Shown: one piece after another, positions 15,204 through 24,009 of the stretch
Layout: every line of letters starts with the position of its first letter
Numbering within the stretch: the stretch's first letter is position 1
Origin: Candidatus Manganitrophaceae bacterium
Lineage (GTDB): Bacteria > Nitrospirota > Nitrospiria > SBBL01 > JAADHI01
Direction: 5' to 3'
Assembly (NCBI GenBank): GCA_012960925.1
Contig: DUAG01000062.1
Coordinates: 1-64,000, forward strand
DNA length: 64,000 nt
Notes under the pieces: model-generated
Told to the model about the DNA's origin: nothing
Database searches by the model: none
What the model saw: the letters and a program-made list of their open reading frames with translations, nothing else
Position numbers and translations under genes: made by a program

Positions 15204-15617
15204 TCACTTCAAAGCCAGAAGTCTCTGGCGGAGTTTCTTCGCACGAAAAGAGGCCTTTTCTGCTGAGGCCAGGGCGGATCGTCGCTTGTGTTTTTCACCG
15301 AAGCGGACTGCCGCTTCCGTTTTTTCTGTCATCTCTCTAAGCAAGTCTATAATGTTTTCTTTGTTTTTTATCTCTGGGGAGGTGTGGGACTTGATTCCCT
15401 CAAGCAATACTGCCGCCCGTTCGAGGATCTTTCTCCCATAAGAGACAATCTCATCCGTATGACCATCGCTTCCATGTTCCACCATGTCCTGAGCAATGCG
15501 ATAGATCTCATTGACCTGTTTCTGAATAGATTTAAGCGAACCGTCGGCGGCAAGGATCACGGGAGTCCAGAGAAGAAAGACGATCAGCAGAATGAGGGGG
15601 GGTAAGCGCTTTTGCAT
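15204..15617 (-). CDS. small secreted helical protein
   Basis: This protein of about 137 residues starts at the ATG at 15615-15617, chosen because it begins a clean signal peptide (KRLPPLILLIVFLLW, cleavage after ILAA). The mature part is predicted to be nearly all helix with scattered His (VEHGSDGHTDE, RFGEKHKRR), resembling the four-helix small metal-binding proteins (SmbP type) of nitrifiers. The match is weak. It sits alone between repeats and the nitrogen operon. The tail is strongly basic. Confidence 0.55.
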   Translation of the reverse strand: MQKRLPPLILLIVFLLWTPVILAADGSLKSIQKQVNEIYRIAQDMVEHGSDGHTDEIVSYGRKILERAAVLLEGIKSHTSPEIKNKENIIDLLREMTEKTEAAVRFGEKHKRRSALASAEKASFRAKKLRQRLLALK

Positions 15618-15676
15618 TTTGGTCCCAGATGTTGTAAAAAGATAGCATATAGAAAAAAGAAAGATCAAGTATCACT

Positions 15677-15832
15677 GTAACGATTCAGCACACCCCTCTT
15701 TCCCTCCATGGCGGCGTTGCCGTGGTGCTCGATCCTCACTATAAACCATACGCTCCGGATTCTGCGCTCCTCGCGCCTTACCCCGAACGGATGGGTCTCG
15801 CGAAGCCAAATAGTGGCATGCTGAATAGTTAC
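15677..15832. repeat. interspersed repeat family 1, copy b
   Basis: The 156-bp element runs from GTAACGATTCAGCA to TGCTGAATAGTTAC (13 of 14 inverted matches). Its core holds CCATGGCGGCGTTGCCGTGG, GCTCGATCCTCAC, TACGCTCCGGATTCTGCGC, TCCTCGCGCCTTACCC and a TCTCGCGAAGCCAA block also seen in copy a. It fills the gap between two divergent genes. Confidence 0.78.
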
Positions 15833-15862
15833 GTGTAACTTCGTGTTCTTTTTGAGGGGAAA

Positions 15863-17740
15863 ATGACCTGTTTTAGAAAATATTCCATTGTTTTCATCGT
15901 GACGCTTCTCTCATGTATTGGACCCGTCGGTCGTGCCACTCCCGCCGGTGACGTGGACGGGCTGGGAGAATGGCGCATTGAACAAGGGGAAGTCAGTTCA
16001 AGTGCCCTTTGGGGAGTTTACTTTATCTCCGCCAATGAAGGCTGGGCCGTTGGCGCCCTCGGCAGTATTCTCCACACAACGGATGGAGGGGTGCACTGGC
16101 GGGCGCAATTCAGAAAAAGAGGAGAACGCTTCTTCTCTATCCATTTCCCCGACCGGAAAAATGGCTGGGCGGCAAGTTGGACGGGAAACCTCTATCACAC
16201 AAAAGATGGTGGAAGAAGCTGGGTGAAACAGAAAGGTCCGAAGGTGGCCTGGCTGTGGTATATCCGCTTCGTTGATGACAAGACGGGCTGGGCCGTCGGT
16301 GCCCAGGGGGCGGTATTTCATACCTCTGATGGCGGGGAGCACTGGGTGCTTCGGGATGTCGGGTACAATGCCGGCCCCCTACTAGAGGTCTTTTTTCTTA
16401 ATAAAAAACTGGGTTGGATCACCGGATGGGATGGGGTCGTTCTCCACACCAGAGATGGGGGGAACAAGTGGGTTCGACAGGATACCGGGACGAAGATCCC
16501 TCTCGAAGGCATCTTTTTTGTGAATGAGAATGATGGCTGGGCGGTTGGACGAAGAGGGGTGATAGTCCATACGAACGACGGGGGAAAGACTTGGAGTCCT
16601 CAGGAGAGTCATTTTCAAAAATCGCTGCTGCTCTCTGTACAATTTTCTTCTCCTAAGATCGGGTGGATTGCCGGGGGTTCGGGGGTCTTCCTTAGGACAG
16701 AAAATGGGGGGGAGACCTGGGTGGCGATTGAGGTGCCGACCGACAAGACGATGGAAGGGATGTCCTTTGGTGACGCAAAGCATGGCTGGGCCGTCGGTTG
16801 GGGAGGGTTTATTATTCACACGGCAGACAGCGGCCTGACCTGGGACACCCAGAACTATGGTTTTGCGGAACGCCTTTTCAAGATCCATTTTTTTGATAAG
16901 CGCCACGGCTGGATCGTTGGAGAAGCGGGGGCGATTAAATATTCAGACGACGGCGGCGACACCTGGACCTTTCAGGAGAGCGGAACTGAATCCTGGCTTT
17001 TCGGGGTTCAGTTCACCTCCCTCAAAGAAGGTTGGGCCGTCGGCGCACAAGGGGCGATCCTCCGTACCGTGGATGGCGGAAAACATTGGAAGACGCAGAA
17101 GAAATTGACAGAGGGCAGCCTGGAAAACGTCTACTTCTTAACATCGAAAATTGGCTGGGTCATTGGAGGAACCGGAATTATCTTCAAGACCGTCGACGGG
17201 GGAAAGAACTGGCGTTTGCAATTCAGTCACACGACTCAATCCCTTACCGATATCATCTTTATGGATGAGAAGAGAGGCTGGCTGACGGGGGCCGGCGGGA
17301 CACTTCTTCAGACCAAGGATGGCGGGAACACATGGGACCCTTTCCCCTTCCCTGTCAGGGCGCTTTTTGCCAGAGTTATTTCCCAGGGACCTGATAAGGG
17401 CTGGATTGTCGGGGGGGACGGAATTATCCTGACGACCGAAAATGGAGGGAAGACCTGGGTCCCAAGGGAGAGTGGACTGACAGAGGGGCTTTGGGATATT
17501 GCGATGATTGGAGATGAGGGTTGGGCCGTGGGTGATCTTGGGTCGATGGTGTATACCCGGGACGGAGGGAAAAGCTGGGTAATTGTAGAGAGTGGTGTGA
17601 ACCAGCAGATCAACAGCCTCCACTTTTCCAATCCTGATAAGGGAATGGCCATCGGAAAGGGAGGCCTCGTGCTCCGATATGAGCGTAAAAGCGCAAAGGC
17701 GCGGTCCACGGGAACCCGAAAGACCTCGTCCAGGAAATAG
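15863..17740 (+). CDS. secreted Ycf48-like beta-propeller protein with 14 repeats
   Basis: This 625-residue exported protein has an N-terminal signal peptide (IVFIVTLLSCIG). It then has thirteen full repeats of the form GWAVG-x-x-G-x-(I/V)-x-x-T-x-D-G-G-x-x-W and a fourteenth degenerate one (GMAIGKGG). Each repeat is one propeller blade of the BNR/Asp-box class. Plant and cyanobacterial Ycf48 (photosystem II assembly) has one seven-bladed propeller; fourteen repeats would make two. In non-photosynthetic bacteria its role is unknown, perhaps assembly of membrane redox complexes. The tail is basic. The membrane protein at 17812 follows in the same direction. Confidence 0.85.
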   Translation: MTCFRKYSIVFIVTLLSCIGPVGRATPAGDVDGLGEWRIEQGEVSSSALWGVYFISANEGWAVGALGSILHTTDGGVHWRAQFRKRGERFFSIHFPDRKNGWAASWTGNLYHTKDGGRSWVKQKGPKVAWLWYIRFVDDKTGWAVGAQGAVFHTSDGGEHWVLRDVGYNAGPLLEVFFLNKKLGWITGWDGVVLHTRDGGNKWVRQDTGTKIPLEGIFFVNENDGWAVGRRGVIVHTNDGGKTWSPQESHFQKSLLLSVQFSSPKIGWIAGGSGVFLRTENGGETWVAIEVPTDKTMEGMSFGDAKHGWAVGWGGFIIHTADSGLTWDTQNYGFAERLFKIHFFDKRHGWIVGEAGAIKYSDDGGDTWTFQESGTESWLFGVQFTSLKEGWAVGAQGAILRTVDGGKHWKTQKKLTEGSLENVYFLTSKIGWVIGGTGIIFKTVDGGKNWRLQFSHTTQSLTDIIFMDEKRGWLTGAGGTLLQTKDGGNTWDPFPFPVRALFARVISQGPDKGWIVGGDGIILTTENGGKTWVPRESGLTEGLWDIAMIGDEGWAVGDLGSMVYTRDGGKSWVIVESGVNQQINSLHFSNPDKGMAIGKGGLVLRYERKSAKARSTGTRKTSSRK

Positions 17741-17811
17741 GCCTGAACACGCTTAGCGAGCACAATCCTCGCCGCTCTGAGGCGGGGATCTTCAAAATCA
17801 CAAAGGACGCT

Positions 17812-18522
17812 ATGGAATCACTTCCGGATCGACGTTCAGAATGGTTCGTTCCCCGGTTTGGCCCCCTCAAATTTCGTATATTTATCGGCCTCCTCTTTCT
17901 CCCTTATACCGGAATGGTTCTCTCTTATACCGTCATCGGCGCCATGCTGGCAGAAAGAATCTTCTGGGACCGTGTTCTTGCAATCGTCCTGATTTATTTT
18001 CTGGGGCTGGGGGTTGCGGCCCATGCCCTGGACGCCATCGGCGGAGAGGCGGCGAAGCCCTGGGGACAACATTTTTCAAAACGGGGACTGTGGTTTCTTG
18101 CAGTCAGTGCCTTGATTCCGGCATATGGTATCGGGATATATTATATCCTCTATTGGACACCCTTGCTTCTCGCCATCGCCCTCCTCGAAGGGTTTTTTCT
18201 GTTCGCATACAACCTGGAATGGTTCAATGGGCGTTTTCACACCGATTACTGGTTTGCCTTTTCCTGGGGTGTCCTTCCGGTGTTGGGTGGGTACATCATT
18301 CAAACCAACAGCATTTCCCTCCCCTCGCTGATCGTTGCCGGTGCGATGGGGCTTGTCAGCCTTGTTGAAATAAATGCCTCACGTCCCTATAAAGAAATCA
18401 AGCGCTCAAAAAGGGAGTCTGATTTACATCACTTGAAGCGGTATGAGATGATCTTGAAGGGAGTCAGCATGGCAATGCTCCTCCTGGGAACGGGAATGCT
18501 CCTCTGGCGATTGAAAATGTAG
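17812..18522 (+). CDS. polytopic membrane protein, UbiA-like
   Basis: This 236-residue protein has about seven hydrophobic spans. The segment LPYTGMVLSYTVIGA and the loop AAHALDAIGGEAAKPWG recall the UbiA prenyltransferase superfamily, but I see no clear pair of Asp-rich (NDxxD/DxxxD) motifs. Catalytic function is therefore unproven. It starts at ATG 17812 with AAAGGA upstream and is followed after 12 bases by a tiny membrane peptide gene and pirin. It may be a membrane partner of the Ycf48-like protein. Confidence 0.6.
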   Translation: MESLPDRRSEWFVPRFGPLKFRIFIGLLFLPYTGMVLSYTVIGAMLAERIFWDRVLAIVLIYFLGLGVAAHALDAIGGEAAKPWGQHFSKRGLWFLAVSALIPAYGIGIYYILYWTPLLLAIALLEGFFLFAYNLEWFNGRFHTDYWFAFSWGVLPVLGGYIIQTNSISLPSLIVAGAMGLVSLVEINASRPYKEIKRSKRESDLHHLKRYEMILKGVSMAMLLLGTGMLLWRLKM

Positions 18523-18534
18523 GGGAGAGGATCG

Positions 18535-18633
18535 ATGAAGCTGTCCAGTTTGTTTTACTTATTTTTACTTAAAGTGGCATTTATTGCGCTGATCATCCTG
18601 CTTGCCAGGAAGTCAGGTATTTTCTTTTTGTAG
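18535..18633 (+). CDS. 32-residue single-span membrane peptide
   Basis: ATG 18535 is preceded by a strong GGGGAGAGG ribosome site four bases away. The encoded peptide is 32 residues and almost wholly hydrophobic, with a Lys near each end and the core VAFIALIILLARK. It sits 12 bases after the membrane protein gene and 11 bases before pirin, so the three are probably cotranscribed. Single-span micropeptides often stabilise membrane complexes. The excellent ribosome site is the main evidence. Confidence 0.55.
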   Translation: MKLSSLFYLFLLKVAFIALIILLARKSGIFFL

Positions 18634-18644
18634 GGGGCTTGGTG

Positions 18645-19499
18645 ATGGATACCTTTCGCAAGATTCGGAAGATCCTGAAGGGTCAGCCGGTCATTGAAGG
18701 CGCAGGGGTACACCTGATGCGTCTTTTTGGTTCCCCGGAGACTCAGCTCCTCGATCCCTTCCTTCTTCTCGATGATTTTCACTCCAGCAACCCGGACGAT
18801 TACATGGCCGGATTTCCGATGCACCCTCATCGGGGAATCGAAACAATCACCTACATGCTGCATGGGGAAGTCGCGCATCGGGACAGCATGGGCAATCGCG
18901 GGGTCATCCAAGGCGGAGATGTTCAATGGATGACGGCGGGGGGAGGCATTATCCACGAAGAGATGCCGAAGCGTTCAGAGGGGGAGCTCTGGGGGTTTCA
19001 ACTGTGGGCGAATCTGCCCGCGTCACACAAAATGGTGGCCCCCCGATATCAGAATATAAAAGCCAATGAGATCCCAAGAGTGTCTCCAAATACGGATGTT
19101 TCCATTAAGGTGATCTGTGGAGAGGTCGGAGGCATAAAAGGACCGGTTCAGGGGACCGTGAGCTGCCCGGAATATTTTGATGTTACGATCACCCCCGATG
19201 CCGTTTACGAGCATGCGACGGAGAAAGAACACACCGTATTTGCCTATGTGATTGAGGGTGAAGGATTGTTTGGAGAGGAAGCCCCTGTACCGATCCTGCC
19301 TGGAAACCTGGTTCTTTTCGGACAGGGTAGTGGAATCCGAGTAAGGACCGTAGCGCAACCGGTCCGTTTTCTTCTGGTCTCAGGACAAGCGATCAGAGAA
19401 CCGATTGCCTGGTCCGGCCCGATTGTCATGAATACAAAGAAAGAACTTGAAACCGCCTTCGAAGAATATCGTCTCGGCACATTTTTAAGGCACAATTAG
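18645..19499 (+). CDS. pirin family protein
   Basis: This bicupin protein of about 284 residues has the pirin N-terminal domain with metal-binding HPHRGIETITYMLHGEV (His-x-His, later His and Glu) and the motif MTAGGGIIHEEMP. The C-terminal cupin follows from about residue 180. Pirins bind Fe and may have quercetinase or regulatory activity. ATG 18645 is preferred over upstream TTG/GTG because GGGGG lies at the right distance. It ends the group beginning at the Ycf48-like gene. Confidence 0.9.
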   Translation: MDTFRKIRKILKGQPVIEGAGVHLMRLFGSPETQLLDPFLLLDDFHSSNPDDYMAGFPMHPHRGIETITYMLHGEVAHRDSMGNRGVIQGGDVQWMTAGGGIIHEEMPKRSEGELWGFQLWANLPASHKMVAPRYQNIKANEIPRVSPNTDVSIKVICGEVGGIKGPVQGTVSCPEYFDVTITPDAVYEHATEKEHTVFAYVIEGEGLFGEEAPVPILPGNLVLFGQGSGIRVRTVAQPVRFLLVSGQAIREPIAWSGPIVMNTKKELETAFEEYRLGTFLRHN

Positions 19500-19620
19500 T
19501 TGAGGAAGCTCTGATTTAGGGTGCCCAATTGGTCTGGCTTTGAGACTTTTTTTCACAAAATAAATGTGTTAGGATAGCGAAATTTAAGATTTTTTTAGTG
19601 TTTTGAATAAGATGCCTGAC

Positions 19621-20385
19621 ATGGGAAAAATCATTGCGATTGCAAATCAAAAGGGAGGGGTTGCCAAGACGACGACAGCGATCAATCTCGCTGCTTCTCT
19701 GAGTGTCGCAGAAAAAAAAGTCCTCTTGATTGACCTCGACCCGCAGGGAAATGCAACCAGTGGTCTGGGGGTCGATTCGGAAGAACTCACTGGAAGTGTT
19801 TATGATCTTTTCACCGGTCGAAGCGTGGTCTCTGAATTGCTGGTCGAGACCGGAGTGTCGAGACTGGATCTTCTTCCATCGCACATTGATCTGGTAGGTG
19901 CTGAACTGGAGTTGGTGGGGGTCAAGGGCAGAGAGAAGGTCTTGAAAGATCATTTGGCGGGGGAGATCGATCAATATGACTATGTTCTCATCGACTGCCC
20001 CCCATCACTCAGCCTCCTGACGGTAAATGCGCTTACGGCGGCAGATTCTCTTCTCATCCCCTTACAGTGTGAATACTATGCCATGCAAGGACTCAAACAA
20101 CTGATGGATACCGTGATGCTGGTGCAGGGATCCCTCAATCCCAACATCCGGATTGAAGGAATTCTGCTGACCATGTACGACCGACGAAATAATCTGAGCA
20201 ATCAGGTTTCAAGTGAGATCCGGACGCACTTCGGGCAACAAGTATTCAAGAAGGTCATCCCGCGCAATATTACCCTGGCCGAGGCGCCAAGCCATGGAAA
20301 GCCGGCCCTCTATTACGATGCACTCTCACGCGGGGCTCAGGCCTATCTCGCATTGGCGAAGGAGGTGATCGAACGTGGCGCGTAA
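19621..20385 (+). CDS. parA: chromosome partitioning ATPase ParA/Soj
   Basis: This ATPase of about 254 residues has a deviant Walker A motif NQKGGVAKTTT (Ala where most Soj proteins have Gly, still fitting KGGxxKT). It has DLDPQGNAT and the Walker B region YVLIDCPPSL. It works with ParB on DNA segregation. ATG 19621 is chosen to fit the family start MGKIIAIANQKGG; TTG 19603 and ATG 19612 are possible. It overlaps parB by 11 bases. Confidence 0.95.
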   Translation: MGKIIAIANQKGGVAKTTTAINLAASLSVAEKKVLLIDLDPQGNATSGLGVDSEELTGSVYDLFTGRSVVSELLVETGVSRLDLLPSHIDLVGAELELVGVKGREKVLKDHLAGEIDQYDYVLIDCPPSLSLLTVNALTAADSLLIPLQCEYYAMQGLKQLMDTVMLVQGSLNPNIRIEGILLTMYDRRNNLSNQVSSEIRTHFGQQVFKKVIPRNITLAEAPSHGKPALYYDALSRGAQAYLALAKEVIERGA

Positions 20386-21223
20386 GGCACTCGGAAGAGG
20401 ATTGGGTCTCACCGCACTTCTTCCTGCAGCAGAGACCGGGACACAAACCATTCGTGAGATCGGTATCGATCAGATTGTTCCGAACCGCTACCAGCCCAGA
20501 AAAAACTTTGATACGGATGCCCTGGCTTCACTGGCGGCCTCACTGAAGACGAATGGCTTGATCCAACCCCTTGTCGTTCAAGGTGAAGCCAATGGGAAGT
20601 TTGAACTGATTGCGGGAGAACGGCGTTGGCGGGCGGCCCGGATGGCCGGTTTTTCAAAAATTCCGGTGATGGTCAAGAAGCTCCAGGAGCGTGAAATGAT
20701 GGAGTGGGCCCTTCTTGAAAATATTCAACGGGAAGATTTGAACCCGATCGAAAAGGCGCAGGCTTACTCCCGTCTGACGACGGAATTTTCATTGACTCAG
20801 GAGGAGATCGCCGAACGAATCGGGATCGATCGCTCCTCGGTTGCAAATTTCCTTCGACTCCTCCAGCTGCCTGAAGCGCTCTGGAAGGAGATTTCAGAAG
20901 GGCGACTTACGATGGGGCACGCGAAGGTCCTCCTTTCTTCAAATATCAAGGAAGATCTCTTGCGATTTGCAGAAGAGATTAAATCCAAAGGTTTGTCTGT
21001 CCGGCAACTGGAGGCGCTCGTCCAGAAGAAAAAGGGGACTTTCTCGTCGAAGACTCCCCGTGCTGGAGAGGCCTCGTCGCCTGAAAGTCTGGAAGTCGAG
21101 GACCGGCTCCGCCGTTCCCTGGGAACAAAGGTTCGCTTGATACAACAGGGTCACAAGGGTGAGATCCGGATAGCGTACTACTCATTGGAAGATCTGGAAA
21201 GAATTCTGGAGAAAATAGTTTAG
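20375..21223 (+). CDS. parB: chromosome partitioning protein ParB
   Basis: This 282-residue CTPase/clamp protein loads at parS and partners ParA. It shows the N-terminal RKALGRGLGLTALLP, the NRYQPRKNFD box, the GERRWRAARMAG (GERRxRA) CTP motif, the ALLENIQREDLNPIEKA segment, a helix-turn-helix EEIAERIGIDRSSVANFLR and a C-terminal dimer domain. It overlaps parA, a standard operon. The only parS-like site in the window is the split repeat at 15136. Confidence 0.96.
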   Translation: MARKALGRGLGLTALLPAAETGTQTIREIGIDQIVPNRYQPRKNFDTDALASLAASLKTNGLIQPLVVQGEANGKFELIAGERRWRAARMAGFSKIPVMVKKLQEREMMEWALLENIQREDLNPIEKAQAYSRLTTEFSLTQEEIAERIGIDRSSVANFLRLLQLPEALWKEISEGRLTMGHAKVLLSSNIKEDLLRFAEEIKSKGLSVRQLEALVQKKKGTFSSKTPRAGEASSPESLEVEDRLRRSLGTKVRLIQQGHKGEIRIAYYSLEDLERILEKIV

Positions 21224-21288
21224 GATATTTATAAGCTGTCATTAACCTGGAAGCGGCCAATGCTTCTAGAACGTGTAACGGAGGAGAG

Positions 21289-21690
21289 ATGGGAAGAAAA
21301 GAAAACATGGATGAGATTATTGCCTTTCTTGGGAAGGGGACCGAGTTTAAAGGAATTATTACCTATACAGGAACGATTCGAATCGATGGAAAGGTTGAGG
21401 GAGAGATCGTTTCAGAGGGATCCCTGGTCATCGGAGAATCCGCAGATGTTCAGGCGGAGATTATCGTCGAGACTGTCGTCTGCAGCGGAAAGATCTCAGG
21501 TAATGTCCGAGCCAGCAAGAAGGTCCATCTTCTCCCGAAGGCGATATTCGATGGCTCCATAAATACCCCCTCTCTGGTGATTGATGAAGGCGTGCAGTTT
21601 AATGCTACCTGCAATATGAACATGAAAAATAGCGAAAAGGAAGAGTCTGTCACGGCATTACATGCTGTTGGTCAGGAGACGCAAGGGTAG
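21289..21690 (+). CDS. bactofilin (polymer-forming cytoskeletal protein)
   Basis: This 133-residue protein is of the DUF583/bactofilin family. It has a short disordered N-terminus, then a right-handed beta-helix of repeated hydrophobic-Gly turns (GTIRIDGKVEGEIVSEGSL, VVCSGKISGNVRASKKVHL). It polymerises without nucleotide at the membrane. Location after parA-parB matches its known association with chromosome segregation and cell shape genes. GGAGAGATGGG context precedes ATG 21289. Confidence 0.93.
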   Translation: MGRKENMDEIIAFLGKGTEFKGIITYTGTIRIDGKVEGEIVSEGSLVIGESADVQAEIIVETVVCSGKISGNVRASKKVHLLPKAIFDGSINTPSLVIDEGVQFNATCNMNMKNSEKEESVTALHAVGQETQG

Positions 21691-21697
21691 CTCTTTC

Positions 21698-22795
21698 GTG
21701 CAGAATACACGGAACAAGAAAAAGGTTGTTGTCGGGATGAGCGGCGGGATAGACTCCGCCGTCACAGCCGTCCTCCTTCAAGAGGCGGGTTATGATGTCA
21801 TCGGTGTGACTTTAATCCTTTGGAAAGATGAAGGGGAGGAAGAGAAGCGTTGGCAGGACCGGTCCTGTTGCAAGGTCGGGCTTGCCAGGCACGTCGCGAA
21901 AGAGCTTGCTATCCCGCACCATGCCATTGATATTCAGAAGGCCTTTCAGGAAGAGATTATCGATGACTTTAGCGATGCCTATCTCGAAGGCTTAACCCCC
22001 AACCCCTGCGTTCGTTGCAATGAACGGATGAAATTCGGACATCTCCTCAAAGTTGCCGAGAAATTCGATGCCGTCTTTATTGCGACAGGCCATTACGGTC
22101 GCATCCGCTATCGACCCGAGCAGGACCGATACACCCTCTGCAAGGGCCTTGACCATGAAAAAGATCAAAGCTACTTTCTCTACCGCCTTAACCAGAAACA
22201 ACTCTCGGCAACACTCTTCCCGCTCGGAGAAATGAAAAAGAAAGCAGTCTACCAGAAAGCGGCGGAGCTGGGGCTTCCTTATGAGGAGGTCTTGGAGAGT
22301 CAGGAGGTCTGTTTTGTAACGCAAAAAGACTACCGGGCCTTCCTCTCAGAGAATCGTCCGGAGGCCGCGGCCTCCGGAGAGATCGTAACCGAAGAGGGAG
22401 AAGTGGTCGGTCAGCATGCAGGGGTGGCCTTTTATACGGTGGGCCAGCGGCGAGGCTTGGGAATCGCGCTGGGAAAACGAACCTATGTCACCCGGCTTGA
22501 TCCGGTTAAGCGGGAGGTGGTGGTCGGTTCGGAAGAGGCTCTGCTCCAGGAGGATCTGGTTGTCGAAGACCTCGTGTGGGGTGGGGTTGGTCTTCCCTTA
22601 GGGCCGCTTCGGGTCAGGGGGAAAATACGATATCGCACCGAGGAGCATGAGGCGACTCTTTTCCCACAAACGAACGGGACGGTTCATGTGACTTTCGATG
22701 CTCCCCAGCGCGGGATCTCCCCCGGACAGTCCATTGTTTTTTATGACGGTGATGAAGTCGTCGGGGGCGGCGTGATTTCCAAGGCCGCCTTCTAG
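21698..22795 (+). CDS. mnmA: tRNA-specific 2-thiouridylase MnmA
   Basis: It makes 2-thiouridine at the wobble U34 of Lys, Glu and Gln tRNAs. It has the PP-loop GMSGGIDSAV, a catalytic Cys in NPCVRCNERMKFG and a second Cys in SQEVCFV. A beta-barrel C-terminal domain includes YTVGQRRGLGI. GTG 21698, preceded by AAGGG, avoids the 29-base overlap that an ATG at 21662 would cause; both remain possible. Three DsrE/F/H-like genes follow at once and could supply the sulfur relay. Confidence 0.93.
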   Translation: MQNTRNKKKVVVGMSGGIDSAVTAVLLQEAGYDVIGVTLILWKDEGEEEKRWQDRSCCKVGLARHVAKELAIPHHAIDIQKAFQEEIIDDFSDAYLEGLTPNPCVRCNERMKFGHLLKVAEKFDAVFIATGHYGRIRYRPEQDRYTLCKGLDHEKDQSYFLYRLNQKQLSATLFPLGEMKKKAVYQKAAELGLPYEEVLESQEVCFVTQKDYRAFLSENRPEAAASGEIVTEEGEVVGQHAGVAFYTVGQRRGLGIALGKRTYVTRLDPVKREVVVGSEEALLQEDLVVEDLVWGGVGLPLGPLRVRGKIRYRTEEHEATLFPQTNGTVHVTFDAPQRGISPGQSIVFYDGDEVVGGGVISKAAF

Positions 22796-22807
22796 CCTCA
22801 AAAACAT

Positions 22808-23116
22808 ATGAAAAATAAAAAGCTTGGTATAATTTTATCAACCCCGCCGGAGGAAAAGAATCTTGCCCTGGTGGTTTCGCTTGCCACAGAGGCCCGTCGG
22901 CAAGGGATTGGTGTTTATCTCTATCTTATTGATGACGGCGTGAAGCACATCGACCATCCGGAGATGACCCGTCTAAAGGAGACCGGGGTAAAGCTCTTCC
23001 TCTGTGCCTACGGTGCGCAACGACGCTCCATCCCACCGAGCGACAAGGCGGCCTTCGGCGGTCTTGTGGTCCTTTCAGATCTTATCAAGGGCTGTGACCG
23101 TTTTATCACTCTGTAA
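22808..23116 (+). CDS. DsrE-like sulfur relay protein
   Basis: This 102-residue protein is of the DsrE/TusD fold: LGIILSTPPEEKNLALVVSLA, a middle strand VYLYLIDDGVKH and a C-terminal Cys in FLCAYGAQRRS at the position of the active-site cysteine. It follows mnmA after 12 bases. With the next two genes it forms a DsrE-DsrF-DsrH-like set. In the Tus pathway such proteins hand persulfide sulfur to MnmA. Confidence 0.75.
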   Translation: MKNKKLGIILSTPPEEKNLALVVSLATEARRQGIGVYLYLIDDGVKHIDHPEMTRLKETGVKLFLCAYGAQRRSIPPSDKAAFGGLVVLSDLIKGCDRFITL

Positions 23117-23130
23117 CTTGTAATTGTTCG

Positions 23131-23478
23131 ATGTCAAAAAAAATCCTTATCCTCATTCGAAGCGATCCACGTCAAAGCCACCGTACCTGCGAAGGGGTCC
23201 GCATTGCCTTGGGTCTGGCCGCCTCAGGGCATCAGGTCGAACTCATTTTTACGGAGGAAGCCCCCCGCATATTAGAAAATGATATCGAGGATCTTGTCGA
23301 TGGAGAGATTGCGATGAAATATCTCACCACACTCAAGGAATTTATTCCGGTTCTTTATATTGATGATGCGGGCGCAGGCGGGATTGACCTGTCAGGCAGT
23401 GATTATCAGATCAAACCTCTCTCGAAGGAAGAGATCGCATCAAAAATGGCGGAGTCCGACTGGTTTGTGAGGCTTTAG
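23131..23478 (+). CDS. DsrF/TusC-like protein
   Basis: This 115-residue protein is of the DsrE superfamily: KILILIRSDPRQSHRTCEGV, a helix, then VELIFTEEAP. The only Cys is in the first part (HRTCEG), so it probably plays a structural TusC/DsrF role. It lies 14 bases after the DsrE-like gene and 21 before the DsrH-like gene, in one operon with mnmA. Confidence 0.7.
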   Translation: MSKKILILIRSDPRQSHRTCEGVRIALGLAASGHQVELIFTEEAPRILENDIEDLVDGEIAMKYLTTLKEFIPVLYIDDAGAGGIDLSGSDYQIKPLSKEEIASKMAESDWFVRL

Positions 23479-23499
23479 GAAGCTTTAGGAGGGACATAT

Positions 23500-23781
23500 T
23501 TGAAGCGAATTTTACATATCCTGAAGGAAAGAGAGGATGCCTATCCGCTGGAGTTGATTCGGAAACAGGCCGAATCAGATCATGTAGTCGTCATACTTAT
23601 GCGGGATGCAATAGGCATGGAAATCCCGGACCCAAAAGTATCAGTTTGTGTCCTCTCAGAAGATGGAAAGGATCAAAAAATTCAAAATTATGCCTCTCCC
23701 ACTCATGTCCCTCATAGAAGGATCGGGTGTAAGGAGATGCTCGAAACGATCTTTTCCTGTGATACTGTATTGAGCTGGTAG
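23500..23781 (+). CDS. DsrH/TusB-like protein
   Basis: This 93-residue protein starts at TTG 23500 with a strong AGGAGGG site. It has the N-terminal LHILKEREDAYPLELI and ends with CDTVLSW, similar to the DsrH/TusB tail with its Cys. It completes a TusBCD-like trio after mnmA. The order differs from E. coli tusDCB in being next to mnmA itself. Function by context: sulfur transfer for tRNA thiolation. Confidence 0.65.
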   Translation: MKRILHILKEREDAYPLELIRKQAESDHVVVILMRDAIGMEIPDPKVSVCVLSEDGKDQKIQNYASPTHVPHRRIGCKEMLETIFSCDTVLSW

Positions 23782-23802
23782 AGTCTATTACCTTCTGAAT
23801 CG

Positions 23803-24009
23803 TTAGTCGTCTTCAAGCTCTTCATGCCAGGCCATCTGGATCCCTTCAAGGATCCCCTCATTCGAGCCTTTCGGGTCATCCTCAAAGTCGGCAAGTTCTG
23901 TGACCATCTTATGAAGATCGGTAAATCGGAGCGTTAAGGGGTCGATGTCAGGATGCGCTTCGATTAAGGCGAATGCAACCTCTTCGTTATCGCGCCATGT
24001 GAGTTTCAT
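23803..24009 (-). CDS. iscX: IscX, Fe-S assembly adaptor
   Basis: This 68-residue acidic protein is of the IscX/YfhJ family, with the DNEEVAFALIEAHPDIDPL start and the helix ILEGIQMAWHEEL. It binds IscS and iron and tunes cluster synthesis. It is the last gene of the isc operon, with its start overlapping the ferredoxin stop. Its convergent neighbour is the DsrH-like gene. Confidence 0.92.
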   Translation of the reverse strand: MKLTWRDNEEVAFALIEAHPDIDPLTLRFTDLHKMVTELADFEDDPKGSNEGILEGIQMAWHEELEDD

